The translations under genes and the position numbers were made by a program. From the NCBI GenBank assembly GCA_020073385.1, contig JAIQFH010000063.1, positions 1 through 40,001 on the forward strand: a DNA stretch of 40,001 bases. Reading direction: 5' to 3'. This DNA comes from Terriglobia bacterium (lineage in GTDB: Bacteria; Acidobacteriota; Terriglobia; Terriglobales; Acidobacteriaceae). Shown one piece after another: positions 1 through 7,830 of this stretch (positions are counted from its first letter, which is position 1; every line of letters starts with the position of its first letter). The notes below the pieces were generated by a model. The model was not told where the DNA came from and did no database searches. It was given only the letters and a program-made list of their open reading frames with translations.

Positions 1-509
1 CAAACAATTGAATCGGCAAGCAGCTTGAGTGTCTTGCGGAATGAGGCCTTTCCATCTCCGACGATTCTCTCTGGTGGTGGTCGGTCGGGTTCTCAAGATG
101 CTCGGTTCGAGGTGAGTATCAGTCAATGAGATCGGCCCTGTGTGCTTCGGCACCGAGTCACCCATTACACGCTATGCCTCCTCGGATAACCAGAAATAGC
201 GATAGGCCACGAGCCTCCGATAGAACTATGGTTGCCACTTAAGTATCCGTCTCGCTTGCCATGTATCAAGACTCGATTGGCGTGGTCACCACCGGACCAT
301 GAAACCTACAGGAATGGAAGACAACTCAAAAGCAAAACCTCTCGCGCAAGTCGGGAGGCACTCTTACAGTGAAGTGGGCTGGAGCTCGAGACAAAACTGT
401 TTTCGGCCTCCGGTCGAGGGAGAACTTTTTTCTTGACATCCCTTTTTATAGAACTCATTGACCTGGGGGGACTGTGCGGGCTGCCATGTGGAGCACTGCG
501 ATTTCGGCT
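1..509. other. No gene seen
   Basis: I see no convincing reading frame, RNA gene or mobile-element end in this stretch. The short frames near its right edge on the plus strand are antisense to the minus-strand gene that follows and have no protein-like composition. Confidence 0.5.
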
Positions 510-899
510 TCAGAGCGCAGTTCTTTCGAGGCGCTCGATTCGCTCGGCTAGTTTCTCCGCAGCGCGTTTGGTTCTCTCGGATTCCGACAGCAAGCGGGCA
601 GCCTCGATCCGCAATTCATCAATCTGCTTACGTAACGAATCGGAAGTCTCTCTTTGCGGCATGACTGGCACTATATTCCGGGAGCCCTTCTCTTTGTTCT
701 GTCCGTGCAATATGAACTCGCCGCTGCTAAACCCGGATTCCATTTCCCATGCGTACTCAGGGTAATCTCGCTTCGCTCTCTGCATTGCCTCACGGGCATT
801 ATTCTGGCTCATTGCGGTCGCTTGCTGGGGACTGCGAGCAAGACGAAGCCGGAAGGAATCGCTCTTGGTAGTTCCTCCGGTTTGCAGCCATACGTCCAT
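510..899 (-). CDS. Hypothetical protein with C-terminal coiled coil
   Basis: This is a 129-residue frame starting with ATG at 899. An internal ATG at 812 would give 100 residues and is also possible. The last 50 residues or so, from the SLRKQIDELRIEAARLL segment on, have a heptad-like pattern rich in E, R, K, L and A, which predicts a coiled coil. The middle carries a tract with two aromatic residues and several charged ones and no known motif. No signal peptide or membrane segment is visible. I do not recognise the family. Composition and the coiled coil favour a real gene over chance, but no strong Shine-Dalgarno site supports either start. It is separated from the IS110 remnant by about 350 bases. 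Confidence 0.5.
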   Translation of the reverse strand: MDVWLQTGGTTKSDSFRLRLARSPQQATAMSQNNAREAMQRAKRDYPEYAWEMESGFSSGEFILHGQNKEKGSRNIVPVMPQRETSDSLRKQIDELRIEAARLLSESERTKRAAEKLAERIERLERTAL

Positions 900-1019
900 A
901 AACCCATTTTCTCACCAAGGTCAAGGCCAGAATGGGTGTCCCAAGCGTCGAGGATGTAAAGGGGGTTCTGAGCGCAAACGCCTCTTTTAGATCAGTATGG
1001 ATTCAAGCGCCAGAGTAAA

Positions 1020-1184
1020 ATGAAGTTCATCACAGCATCCGATCTGCGCAGACTGCCGCATAAGGAGCGTGCGTATATGAATAGGTCCTGGCGCAATCAC
1101 GAGGCGCACCACGGAGAGCGCGGCGTCACCATGATCTTTGTCGCGCTCTACAACTCCGGTATTTTTAGGCGCTGGCCAGGATAG
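1020..1184 (+). CDS. Small hypothetical protein, 54 aa
   Basis: ATG at 1020 opens a 54-residue frame ending at TAG 1182-1184. The protein is basic, begins MKFITASDLRRLPHKERAYM and has a more hydrophobic second half (TMIFVALYNSGIF). The N-terminal pattern with ITASDLR and charged residues looks coding rather than random. There is no clear Shine-Dalgarno site and no recognisable family. It is isolated between the coiled-coil gene and the IS110-linked pseudogene, in a region that has clearly lost genes, so it may itself be a remnant. Confidence 0.35.
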   Translation: MKFITASDLRRLPHKERAYMNRSWRNHEAHHGERGVTMIFVALYNSGIFRRWPG

Positions 1185-1254
1185 ATCAGATTGGGATTCG
1201 TGCCAATTATTGCCTTGTTAGTTAGCCTCATAAATTACCGTCCACTTGCCGGCA

Positions 1255-1644
1255 TCACCGTAGTTCCGTGGCGATCTTTCGAAGAAATTCATTAGGCTTG
1301 ACGACGTGGATTATTTCGGTATCGGTGACAATCTTTGTCCGATGCGGAATCACGAGCTTCGCATGTGGTGTTTCCTTCTTTCGGACAGGAATTGGGGCTG
1401 CGAACAGGTTGCATGTCACGGCAAGATCATTTCCGAATACTTCCATGCCATTGCTTACTTCGAGGTCAAATTGGTAAAAGTAGTTGGTAACCTTTTTTTG
1501 CTCATCTAACGTGGCTGGTGTCGAGAAACATGACCGTGTCGCCTTGTGCGAACTTCTTCTTTTCTACGATTGTCCTATCGTGTCCAAATCGCGATCCAGG
1601 CGCGTCCAGTACGAAGTGCGAAACCTTCAGATCAATCATTTGCA
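1255..1644 (-). pseudogene. Decayed gene fragment joined to the IS110 remnant
   Basis: Downstream of the IS110 homology the same frame continues into unrelated sequence (IDLKVSHFVLDAPGSRFG and onward) and stops at 1502. In the next frame protein-like sequence continues from about 1515 to 1255. It includes TLDEQKKVTNYFYQFDLEVS, then NDLAVTCNLFAAPIPVRKKE, and ends with a run of K, I and E residues (VVKPNEFLRKIATELR). The simplest reading is one gene that lost its 5' end to the transposon junction and then took a frameshift near 1510-1520. The family is not recognised. Reading frames and the junction are seen directly. The single-gene interpretation is inference. Confidence 0.45.
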
Positions 1645-1996
1645 CATCGAGCTGCTCTTCGGTCTTGATCGGTACAAAGCGCATGTTCTGTTTGGTCACG
1701 GCTTCGGCGATCGCTTCCGCGTCGATGAAGTCGTTCTTGTTGGACTTTCGGTAGGGCTTTACGAACTGAGCGGGGATGAGCCGCACTTCGTGACCTTGTT
1801 CTCGTAGTGCAGCACCCATGAAGTGCGCTCCGGCGCAAGCTTCCAGACCGATCAGTGAGGAAGGCAGATTCGCTGTATAGGCCAGCACTTGCGTACGTGA
1901 AAACTTCTTGCGAACGAGAACCTTGCTGTGTTCTCCCAGTGCAACCAGGTGAAAGGTGGTCTTACCCAGATCGATGCCGATGGATGCGATGTGCAT
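1645..1996 (-). pseudogene. Truncated IS110-family transposase (N-terminal domain)
   Basis: From ATG at 1996 about 117 residues match the DEDD N-terminal domain of IS110/IS1111 transposases: SIGIDLGKTTFHLVALGEH with the first Asp, then GLEACAGAH, then KNDFIDAEAIAEAVTKQNM. The frame departs from the family after EEQLDVQ. The C-terminal transposase_20 domain with its serine is absent. A good Shine-Dalgarno (GGAGG) lies just before the start. Full IS110 transposases are about 340 residues, so this copy cannot be autonomous. IS110 elements lack classic terminal inverted repeats, and I could not define element ends. Its 3' side is fused to a decayed host gene, which suggests a deletion after insertion. 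Confidence 0.85.
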
Positions 1997-2086
1997 GACG
2001 ATGATCCTCCATTGAAACCGCCGAGTTATGCTACTCGGCGGCGGACCATCTCATTAACCCCTCAATGAGCGAAATCGTTATTAGCG

Positions 2087-2281
2087 TCAACTCCCCCACC
2101 CTTGCCGGTCGGCGGGCTTTTGTCCCACAGGGTCAGTTTTCGAGGGGTCTCCGACTCGCAATCCCCGTAAGAACCCTCCGATCTCTGGAACGGGCTTCAT
2201 CTCATATGTGTCTGGGTAGTTCGGGAAGATCGCGTGGAGCAAAGCTGCGCTCTCTTCGACACTGAAGTTCTCGTCACTCAT
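2087..2281 (-). CDS. Small hypothetical protein coupled to the Crp gene
   Basis: This is a 64-residue frame whose ATG (2281-2279) overlaps the TGA of the Crp/Fnr gene by four bases (ATGA), so it is likely translationally coupled to it. The protein starts MSDENFSVEESAALLHAIFP and is acidic at the N terminus. It then has a proline-rich stretch and ends with a basic, glycine-containing tail. No family is recognised. The overlap mirrors the one at the other end of the Crp gene, making this the third cistron of a compact minus-strand operon. It may be an accessory partner of the regulator, but that is inference from position only. Confidence 0.55.
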   Translation of the reverse strand: MSDENFSVEESAALLHAIFPNYPDTYEMKPVPEIGGFLRGLRVGDPSKTDPVGQKPADRQGWGS

Positions 2282-2979
2282 TCGATTAGTCGTGGAGATT
2301 TTTTGTGCTTGATTGATCCTCTTAACGAAAGCAAGCTGGCTTTCCTTAACTCGGAAAACAATCGGCTGACAATCTCGCGGGTAGTACCGATACTCTCAGC
2401 AATTTCCTCGTGGCTGAGCGTGATCTGCGAGGCGTCGTTATTGTGGGCAGTTTTCATCAACCCGGAAAGCAGGAACTTAGCAACCCTCTCCGATACTGAG
2501 AGGCCAAGCGTGCGGATTTGCTCGTGAGCGGTGTAGTAGTTACAGCTCAGTAGTTTGATTACGCGCAGGGCAACTTCGACGTGATCGTTGAGGAAATGCA
2601 GCAAGCAGTCGCGGGGGACGAAGTTGGCCTGTCCGGGTTCCATCATTTCGGCCGAGACTTCATAAGTCCGGTTGGAGATGACGGCATTCAGACCAAGCAC
2701 GTCTCCTGGCTCGGAGACTCTCGTGATGATCCTTCTGCCTTCGCGGGATGAGGTCGAGAGTTTCACTTTTCCGGCGCACAACACGAAGACGCCATCGGGC
2801 CGCTGGCCTTCAATGAACAGCATGGCACCCTTGGGGTAAATGGCTGTCGATTTGATCTGGTTGAGGCGTTCCCCGGCGTGAACAGAAAGTTTGCAGAAAG
2901 GATATTCTTCCCCTCTCACCGGGCAAGTGAGGCAGTCGTCAATGCCGATTGGAAGTTTCAAGCTCACGGCCCACCTCAC
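2278..2979 (-). CDS. Crp/Fnr-family transcriptional regulator
   Basis: This 233-residue protein has the Crp layout: a cyclic-nucleotide-binding-like beta-roll (IYPKGAMLFIEGQRPDGVFVLCAGKVKL, then GDVLGLNAVI), a dimerisation helix and a C-terminal winged HTH. The recognition helix reads GTTREIVSRL, residues 198-207. R201, E202 and R206 align with E. coli Crp R180, E181 and R185, which predicts TGTGA-type half-sites. The N terminus has C16-x2-C19-x9-C29, a cysteine spacing that could ligate an iron-sulfur cluster as in Fnr, although a fourth ligand is not obvious. The start is GTG at 2979, overlapping the upstream small gene's stop (GTGA). The family is sure; effector and sensing role are unknown. 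Palindromes of the predicted type occur near 31.1-31.6 kb. Confidence 0.93.
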   Translation of the reverse strand: MRWAVSLKLPIGIDDCLTCPVRGEEYPFCKLSVHAGERLNQIKSTAIYPKGAMLFIEGQRPDGVFVLCAGKVKLSTSSREGRRIITRVSEPGDVLGLNAVISNRTYEVSAEMMEPGQANFVPRDCLLHFLNDHVEVALRVIKLLSCNYYTAHEQIRTLGLSVSERVAKFLLSGLMKTAHNNDASQITLSHEEIAESIGTTREIVSRLFSELRKASLLSLRGSIKHKKSPRLIE

Positions 2980-3158
2980 TTTATCGGGTCATTCGCCTCG
3001 GGGTTTTGGCGGGTAGCTTTTTTTCGCTCGTAACCTCGACTAGTAGTCGAGGCCCTTTCCATTCTCTCTAAGGCCCTTTGAAGGCGCAACAGTTCTTGTT
3101 GAATCCGCTCCATTTCGTCCGCTGCTTCGCTGATCGTTTTGGGTGTATGAGCGTTCAC
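2976..3158 (-). CDS. Small coiled-coil protein upstream of Crp gene
   Basis: This is a 60-residue frame starting with GTG at 3158 and preceded by AAGGAG about 10 bases upstream. Residues 8-38 (KTISEAADEMERIQQELLRL onward) form a clear amphipathic, heptad-patterned helix rich in E, R, L and M. The C-terminal third is basic (RKKATRQNPEAN). It overlaps the Crp gene by four bases (GTGA), so both are probably translated as a pair. No family is recognised. Small helical proteins upstream of regulators can act as partners or leaders; nothing in the sequence decides this. Confidence 0.55.
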   Translation of the reverse strand: MNAHTPKTISEAADEMERIQQELLRLQRALERMERASTTSRGYERKKATRQNPEANDPIK

Positions 3159-3368
3159 ACCTAACCCTTACTCCTTTCCGTGGCTACTGTCTGTACGCTC
3201 CCGCACGTCATCAGCCCGATCTGCGAGGGGCGCTTCACAACCCCATCTTCCCGTCACCTCTACTAGTGCGCCGGGTCACTGAATTCCGCGTTGCGTCCTG
3301 TTGAACTAGGACAATAGCCGAGCTGGAATTGAATTTCATCACCCACCTCGATAGGAGGTGCCTTCCCC

Positions 3369-3668
3369 ATGATTCCCGAAAGCTCTCGTGAAAACCATTC
3401 CTCAATCGACGCAGATGACATCATTGATCTTGCATTCCACCATGAAATCAAGTTCCGCGCTTACGAACTCTACCAGCGGGGGCACGATACTGGCGATGGA
3501 CACGATTTAAGGCAGGAGCTAGGGGCCGAACTGCCCCGTGTGGCCTACGCTGCGGCCCAGCTTCAGAAACGCTCGAATGGTAACGCAGAGGACACCAGAG
3601 CCGTCAGAGCGGCTCGGGTTTACCTTCGTGCCCTGATCTCGTTCATCAATGAGCGCGACATGGATTGA
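3369..3668 (+). CDS. DUF2934-like small protein
   Basis: ATG at 3369 has an excellent Shine-Dalgarno, AGGAGGTG at 3353-3360, with eight bases of spacing. The 99-residue product contains EIKFRAYELYQRGHDTGDGH followed by DLRQELGAEL. This resembles the DUF2934 pattern (AYELYxxRG...GHDLEDWLxAE) common in Acidobacteria and Proteobacteria, function unknown. The C-terminal half is helical and rich in A and R. The resemblance is by eye and the tryptophan of the usual motif is missing, so the assignment is tentative. The gene stands alone and is followed by a strong terminator. Confidence 0.65.
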   Translation: MIPESSRENHSSIDADDIIDLAFHHEIKFRAYELYQRGHDTGDGHDLRQELGAELPRVAYAAAQLQKRSNGNAEDTRAVRAARVYLRALISFINERDMD

Positions 3669-3822
3669 GCTGGCAACCCTGCGAAAAACTCGACGAACCT
3701 TTACCCGATTACACTGTTTTACAGCAGTCACCTTTGTCATGCTGATGTACGGTAGCGTGCAGACGGAGCGAACGGGTTGTGCTATCTTTTTCGGTTCTTC
3801 CCCCGTTGCTGCAATACGTAAC

Positions 3823-3856
3823 GCCCCTAGCGGTCGATTGCTAGGGGCTTTGTGTT
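3823..3856 (+). terminator. Rho-independent terminator
   Basis: A perfect 9-bp stem GCCCCTAGC (3823-3831) and GCTAGGGGC (3840-3848) with an 8-base loop is followed by TTTGTGTT. It lies about 155 bases after the DUF2934-like gene and could end its transcript. The group II intron's 3' end lies about 50 bases further on, on the opposite strand. Confidence 0.75.
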
Positions 3857-3979
3857 GTGTCCGGGTATGTGGGTTCATCTGCTTTAAACAATGGTCGTAG
3901 TTGGCGGTCGCGGTAGGGACGATCATTGCTGATCGCCACCGGGTGGCCGGGGGCGGTCGCCCGCTCCCCGGCTCCCACA

Positions 3980-4012
3980 GAACGTAGCGTGCGGATTTCC
4001 CGCACTACGCTC
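3980..4012 (-). ncRNA. Group II intron domain V
   Basis: Read on the minus strand, 33 nt begin GAGC and end GTTC. A 7-bp lower stem (GAGCGTA with TACGTTC, including one G-U pair) is followed by a two-base bulge (GC) on the 3' side. A GC-rich upper stem is closed by a GAAA-type loop. AGC at positions 2-4 is the catalytic triad. This is the standard domain V architecture and lies 13 bases after the RT stop codon, as expected. Confidence 0.85.
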
Positions 4013-4025
4013 GTCAGAAGTTGTT

Positions 4026-5348
4026 TCACAGCGCCGCGATCGCTTGCATCTTCGAGTATGAGAGATACAGCTTGGGTCGCACCAATGGAAACCGCTCCTT
4101 GATCTGTTGGAATTGCTTCCACCAGACCTGCCCGTGCCAACTCCGGCTGCTCAGCATCTTGCGCCAGTAACGTTCCACGGCCCGATGGACTCGTCGCAAC
4201 GCCCGTATGTTTCCGGCGATGCCGTAGTACGCATAGTGACCGCGGAGCATTTGATTGAGGCATTCGGTTTGCTTCCGGAGCGACAAGTGCCGCATCCGCC
4301 GCATCTGGTCTTGCAAGCGCATCAACGCACGCCGCAGGCGTGATTTTTCTGTACGCAGCCCAACCCGAAAGTTGCCTTTCCGATTGCGCGTGCAGTACAG
4401 CGTGAACCCCAAGAAGTAAATCGTCTCCGGGCGTTTACGGCCACGCTTGCTCGCATGTCTCTGCGCATAGCGACCAAATTCGACGAGCTTGGTCTTTGAC
4501 GGTTCCAGGGTCAAGCCAAACTTTCCCAGTCTCTGGCACAGTGCTTTCTGGACACGGAGAGCATCCGCGCGATATTGGAAACACAACACAAAGTCGTCCA
4601 GGTAGCGCACCATGTAGGCTTCGCCCCGTAACCGAGGCTTGACCACCCGCTCGAACCACAGATCGAGCACATAGTGCAGATACGCATTACTCAGCAAGAC
4701 GCTGATCGAACCACCTTGGGGCGTGCCTTCCTCGTTCGCATGGACCTCCCCATCTTCCAGAATGCTTGCCTTCAGCCAGCGCCGGATCAGGCTGATCAGA
4801 CGCGGGTCTCCCACCCGATGTTCGACAAAGCGGAGCATCCATTCGTGGCTTAAGCTCCCGAAAAAGTTCTTGAGGTCCGCCTCCAGCACCCATTCCACTT
4901 TCCGGCCAGAGATCACTTCATGCAAGCTGGCCAGCGCTTGATGGGCACCCCGCCCAGGCCGTCCGCCAAACGAGCATGACAGAAAGTCCTGCTCATAAAT
5001 GGCCGACAGTACCTGCGCGGCGCTTCTCTGGAGCGCCCGGTCCGCAACACAAGGAACGCCCAACGGGCGCTTCTCCTGCTTCCCGGGTTTCGGGATATAC
5101 ACTCGCCGAATATTCGGCGCTGCATATCCCTGGCGGTGCACCGATTGAAGCATGGCTTCAATCCATACCTCAAAGCTCTCCTTCGCCTCCGGCACGCTCT
5201 GTCCATCTACCCCAGGGGCCGAGTCGAGCGTGATCTGACAGAGATTCTCCCAAACTCGTTCCTTGGTGATGTGATGGGCCAGAGACGTAAACCGGAGCTT
5301 TGGTTCACACCGAGCTCTCGCTGCTATTCGTTCGAGTGCCGTTGTCAT
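4026..5348 (-). CDS. ltrA: Group II intron reverse transcriptase/maturase
   Basis: The start at ATG 5348 gives about 440 residues (MTTALERIAARARCEPKLRF). The frame is open to ATG 5426, but those 26 codons look like intron RNA. The RT fingers-palm is clear: APGVDGQSV, IPKPGKQEKRPLGVPCVADR, FGGRPGRGAHQAL, VLEADLKNFFGSL, EEGTPQGGSIS and the catalytic YLDD box near residue 249 (YADD in most relatives). The X/maturase domain follows (LRGHYAYYGIAGN). The C terminus ends soon after LYLSYSKMQAIAAL with no HNH endonuclease domain. The protein splices its own intron and reverse-transcribes it into DNA targets. No stop or frameshift is seen. Confidence 0.95.
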   Translation of the reverse strand: MTTALERIAARARCEPKLRFTSLAHHITKERVWENLCQITLDSAPGVDGQSVPEAKESFEVWIEAMLQSVHRQGYAAPNIRRVYIPKPGKQEKRPLGVPCVADRALQRSAAQVLSAIYEQDFLSCSFGGRPGRGAHQALASLHEVISGRKVEWVLEADLKNFFGSLSHEWMLRFVEHRVGDPRLISLIRRWLKASILEDGEVHANEEGTPQGGSISVLLSNAYLHYVLDLWFERVVKPRLRGEAYMVRYLDDFVLCFQYRADALRVQKALCQRLGKFGLTLEPSKTKLVEFGRYAQRHASKRGRKRPETIYFLGFTLYCTRNRKGNFRVGLRTEKSRLRRALMRLQDQMRRMRHLSLRKQTECLNQMLRGHYAYYGIAGNIRALRRVHRAVERYWRKMLSSRSWHGQVWWKQFQQIKERFPLVRPKLYLSYSKMQAIAAL

Positions 5349-5889
5349 GGTTGGCGATTCTTCTCTTTGCATAGAAGGCCGAATCCTCCCTTTGGATGGA
5401 GCCCATGTCTCCTTCGAACTGTTCAACTTCCGCTGACCGCTTCCCCATGTAGTCGGCTCTCCCGACCGCAGAGTAGTATCAGTCAGTCTGACTTCCGTCG
5501 AGTCATCAGGTCGTCCTTGCTTTGTCGGCTTGTCTGACCTTACAAGCTAGTTGCGCTTGAACCCGCCGGATCTCCCTTGTTCCCATAGAATCCTTTGGCT
5601 GCATGCTGGCGGTATGAACCCCGGAAGCATCCCTGGATACTTGCCATATCGCATCCAGCGTTTCTGCCTTCCCCGTTGGGGGATAAGGTCGGCTACTTCC
5701 ATCACGATCGATTTCGGGGCTATTTTGTCGTTCACTGATATTCCGGCCTGCAACCTCCCTGTCTCCGCTTCGCAATGGCCGTTGCCGGACATCACGCAAG
5801 ACTCGGTACGCGGCTGCGAGCTAGGCTTTGCCGCGGTCTCCATCTCAGGAAACTGAACTCCATGAGCTTTCAAGGCACAACCCCGCGCG

Positions 5890-5923
5890 GATCCGCACGA
5901 GCGCTCATTAGCGCATGCGGCTC
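5890..5923 (-). ncRNA. Second domain-V-like hairpin
   Basis: On the minus strand, exactly 34 nt begin GAGCCGCA and end TGCGGATC. The 9-position lower stem is interrupted by one G-A mismatch at pair 3 and ends in a T-G pair. A two-base bulge (TC) sits at positions 24-25, followed by a 4-bp upper stem and a TAATGA loop. This is the domain V layout with the AGC triad in place. It lies upstream of the RT-bearing intron and cannot belong to that intron's 3' end, so it probably derives from another group II intron. It overlaps one candidate 5' start of the RT intron (GTGCGG at 5898), so part of the match could be coincidence. Confidence 0.5.
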
Positions 5924-6530
5924 TTATCGCAGATGAATGACGGCCAAGCCTGGGGCTTGTCCGTACACTCGCCCATCCGTGGGACACGTACAGACCCCGC
6001 TCTGAGTCGGGAACGTGTCAGATGGAAAAGTGTTCTCCTTGATCAGCAGCCTTCCCTCCTCACTCTCCGCCGACGAGCCTTCCGTCTTTGTTCGAATGAT
6101 TCATCGGTAATATGCCGCTGTCCGACTCCTCGCAGACGTGCGCGCGGGCCGTACGGCCTAAGCCTTCTCCCGCCGTCCTGCGGCTAACCGTCGCCGCAGG
6201 CGTCTCCGAGGTCTCCCGGTTCTCGTGTATGAAGTTTCTAGGCGTGCCTGGGGCCTTCGACTACGCCGGACCAACAAGGGCTCGCGCTATCGCCATTGTC
6301 CGTGTTGCCTTCCGCACATGTTTACTGCGTCGGCGTCCGGGTTGTATATTTTCGCAGCTCAATCTCCCACCCCGCCTATTCCCCTGTTTACGCTTCGCCG
6401 TGCACCTCGCGATGCCCAACGCAAAACTCGGGGTCAAAGTGGATCGCTATTCCTTCTTTGTAAGGCTTCTTCCTCCTCTGCTTCATACCGGTTTAGCCCG
6501 GCGCACCAACATCGCGATTTCACTCATAAT
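5890..6530 (-). mobile_element. RT-deleted group II intron remnant
   Basis: Minus-strand sequence from about 6530 down to 5924 carries disrupted reading frames resembling the stretch found upstream of RT genes in one class of bacterial group II introns. Examples are a GIAIHFDPEF-like segment near 6440, HTREPGD-like near 6230, and a run equivalent to SNKEG-KPSAESEEGRP-LIKENT near 6050-6090. The frame then reads SHGWASVRTS, where the RT would begin, and jumps almost directly to the domain-V-like hairpin. A GTGCGCC that could be an intron 5' end lies near 6510. The RT core is absent. The family match is from memory of related introns, not from a search. No host gene is visible here, and 6531-6726 also lacks one. 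Confidence 0.45.
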
Positions 6531-6726
6531 CCCCTGCGGCACGGGGGTCAACACTAAAGTAAAACGTGAAGTTTGTCGCCTATCTGTCCTGAATCGCTGC
6601 GATCGCCGTTATCCGCACCTCGACTTCCCGTGGAAGAACCTATGAGCACAACGGCCGAAGGCATTCCTTTCCGTGCGATCGGCGTCTGCTGGGCTGCGAT
6701 TCGCGAAACATGGTCCGACCGCGCGG

Positions 6727-7320
6727 TCAGAGGTGTTCTACGTATTCTATTCGTACTCTCTTCACATCGAAGCACGCTGGCAGCGAATCGAACCGCAGCT
6801 TTACTTTCGCGAATGCGTTCTCGAAAAGCGTCACTCCGAGCCTGGTGCGCACTGGATACAGGCGGCCCACAGCACTGAATGACGTGTTCTTGTTTTCATC
6901 CAGTGACTTGTTTCGCCCGTGGAAGTGATCGACGATTTTCATGCGTTCAGGGTCGAACACGACCGTGTAAGCCCCGTACATTGCGCTGATGAAGTCTTGG
7001 TCTTCGGTGCCGAACAGGTGAAACGGGTCGAGATTGTTGTAGATCACCAGCACAGAGGGAATGCCCTGATCGGCACCGTATTGCACTTGCCCACGCGCTT
7101 CACCGATCTTTGCGCGAATGTGGTCGCCCAGTGTGCGTCGGTACGTCGGTGCAGCGAAGTTCTCGTCCTCGGATATTTCCTTTACTTCAAAGAACACCTT
7201 CGCGTCGCCGATCTGCACCAAGTAGTCAGGTCGTCGCGTGGGTTGTTCTTCCACCCGTTCAAACGGCAACCCGTTTTCGGTCAAGAACCGCTCGAATTCG
7301 CGTTCAGAGGTGGTCTTCAT
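6727..7320 (-). CDS. PD-(D/E)XK nuclease-like hypothetical protein
   Basis: Start ATG 7320 gives 197 residues (MKTTSEREFERFLTENGLPF). The frame is open further, to a TTG at 7371 and an ATG at 7353. An N-terminal helix with conserved-looking glutamates (SEREFERFL) is followed by RRPDYLVQIGDAKVFFEVKE. That segment gives PD, then E-V-K about 14 residues later, the PD-(D/E)XK core of restriction-type nucleases. Later parts include a GIPSVLVIYNN strand and an FGTEDQDF stretch. The remainder has no known motif. No methyltransferase lies beside it, so it is not a classic restriction-modification pair. It sits at the left of the integrated element and could be cargo. Nuclease fold: likely. Function: unknown. 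Confidence 0.75.
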   Translation of the reverse strand: MKTTSEREFERFLTENGLPFERVEEQPTRRPDYLVQIGDAKVFFEVKEISEDENFAAPTYRRTLGDHIRAKIGEARGQVQYGADQGIPSVLVIYNNLDPFHLFGTEDQDFISAMYGAYTVVFDPERMKIVDHFHGRNKSLDENKNTSFSAVGRLYPVRTRLGVTLFENAFAKVKLRFDSLPACFDVKRVRIEYVEHL

Positions 7321-7830
7321 GGGTTCTCGCCGAGCACGTCGTATTCTTCTCATTACCCAATCGGGCGGCAAAGGCAGATCACTATTGTTGCGGCGGCCGC
7401 GTAAAAAGCAAAACGCAAAACCAAATCAAAATCGTTCCAGGAAGAGAAAAGACAAAAGCCAAAGCCGAGTTCCGGTGACTGCGTTAATCGCCTGGGCCGC
7501 GTTCCGCTCTTGAGTGCAACGACAGGTCGCCAAACAGATAGCAGCACCGGCTGAATTGAGAACGCCCCACATGCACCGAGCGAAACAAATCGCTCCTCGA
7601 GAGTGCGGATGGAAGCATGGCAATGGAAAAAGGGACCGTTCGACCACTACGCATACGTTCACGACAAGCTCGCACAGACCAAATCGTTAGCCGACACAAT
7701 CGCCGCGATTAATTCTCTTTCACCCCAGTTGTCCGACTCACTACCAGCGCTTGGACACTCCGTCAGAGTGTGCAGCAAGTGTCTGGGTGATCACTTGTTA
7801 CTCGTGAATGCTTATCCTAGACTCCGGCGC
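7321..7830. other. Intergenic stretch with one doubtful frame
   Basis: The frame of the following gene is open back to 7603, but the added 76 codons look less protein-like, and I see no Shine-Dalgarno site for the upstream start. Short frames on the minus strand are rich in C and R and appear to be chance. The region separates two opposite-facing genes and should contain both promoters; I could not define them. Confidence 0.4.

Larger units (their letters stand above)
3905..5898 (-). mobile_element. Group II intron with reverse transcriptase
   Basis: The element comprises a 5' RNA part (about 5350-5898), the reverse transcriptase gene, a canonical domain V (3980-4012) and a GC-rich domain VI region with a likely end near 3905, where a GTCCCTACC segment can pair back to the GTGGGA just after domain V. 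The 5' boundary is uncertain: candidate GUGCG-type starts are at 5898 (GTGCGG) and 5878 (GTGCC). Length is about 2 kb, normal for an ORF-bearing bacterial group II intron. It is inserted in non-coding sequence and interrupts no recognisable gene. The RNA and the enzyme both look intact, so the intron could still be active. Confidence 0.8.

Noticed and set aside
5547..5987. Minus-strand frames of 97 and 146 aa upstream of the RT gene
   Set aside because: They lie in the 5' RNA part of the group II intron and in the older intron relic. Similar frames are often mis-annotated beside such introns; composition is R/S/G rich without protein pattern.
6112..6645. Plus-strand frames of 177 and 110 aa
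   Set aside because: They are antisense to the intron relic. Such hypothetical proteins recur next to group II introns and have no independent support.
6554..6775. Minus frame of 73 aa between the intron relic and the nuclease gene
   Set aside because: It overlaps the 3' end of the nuclease gene and has no ribosome site or protein-like pattern.
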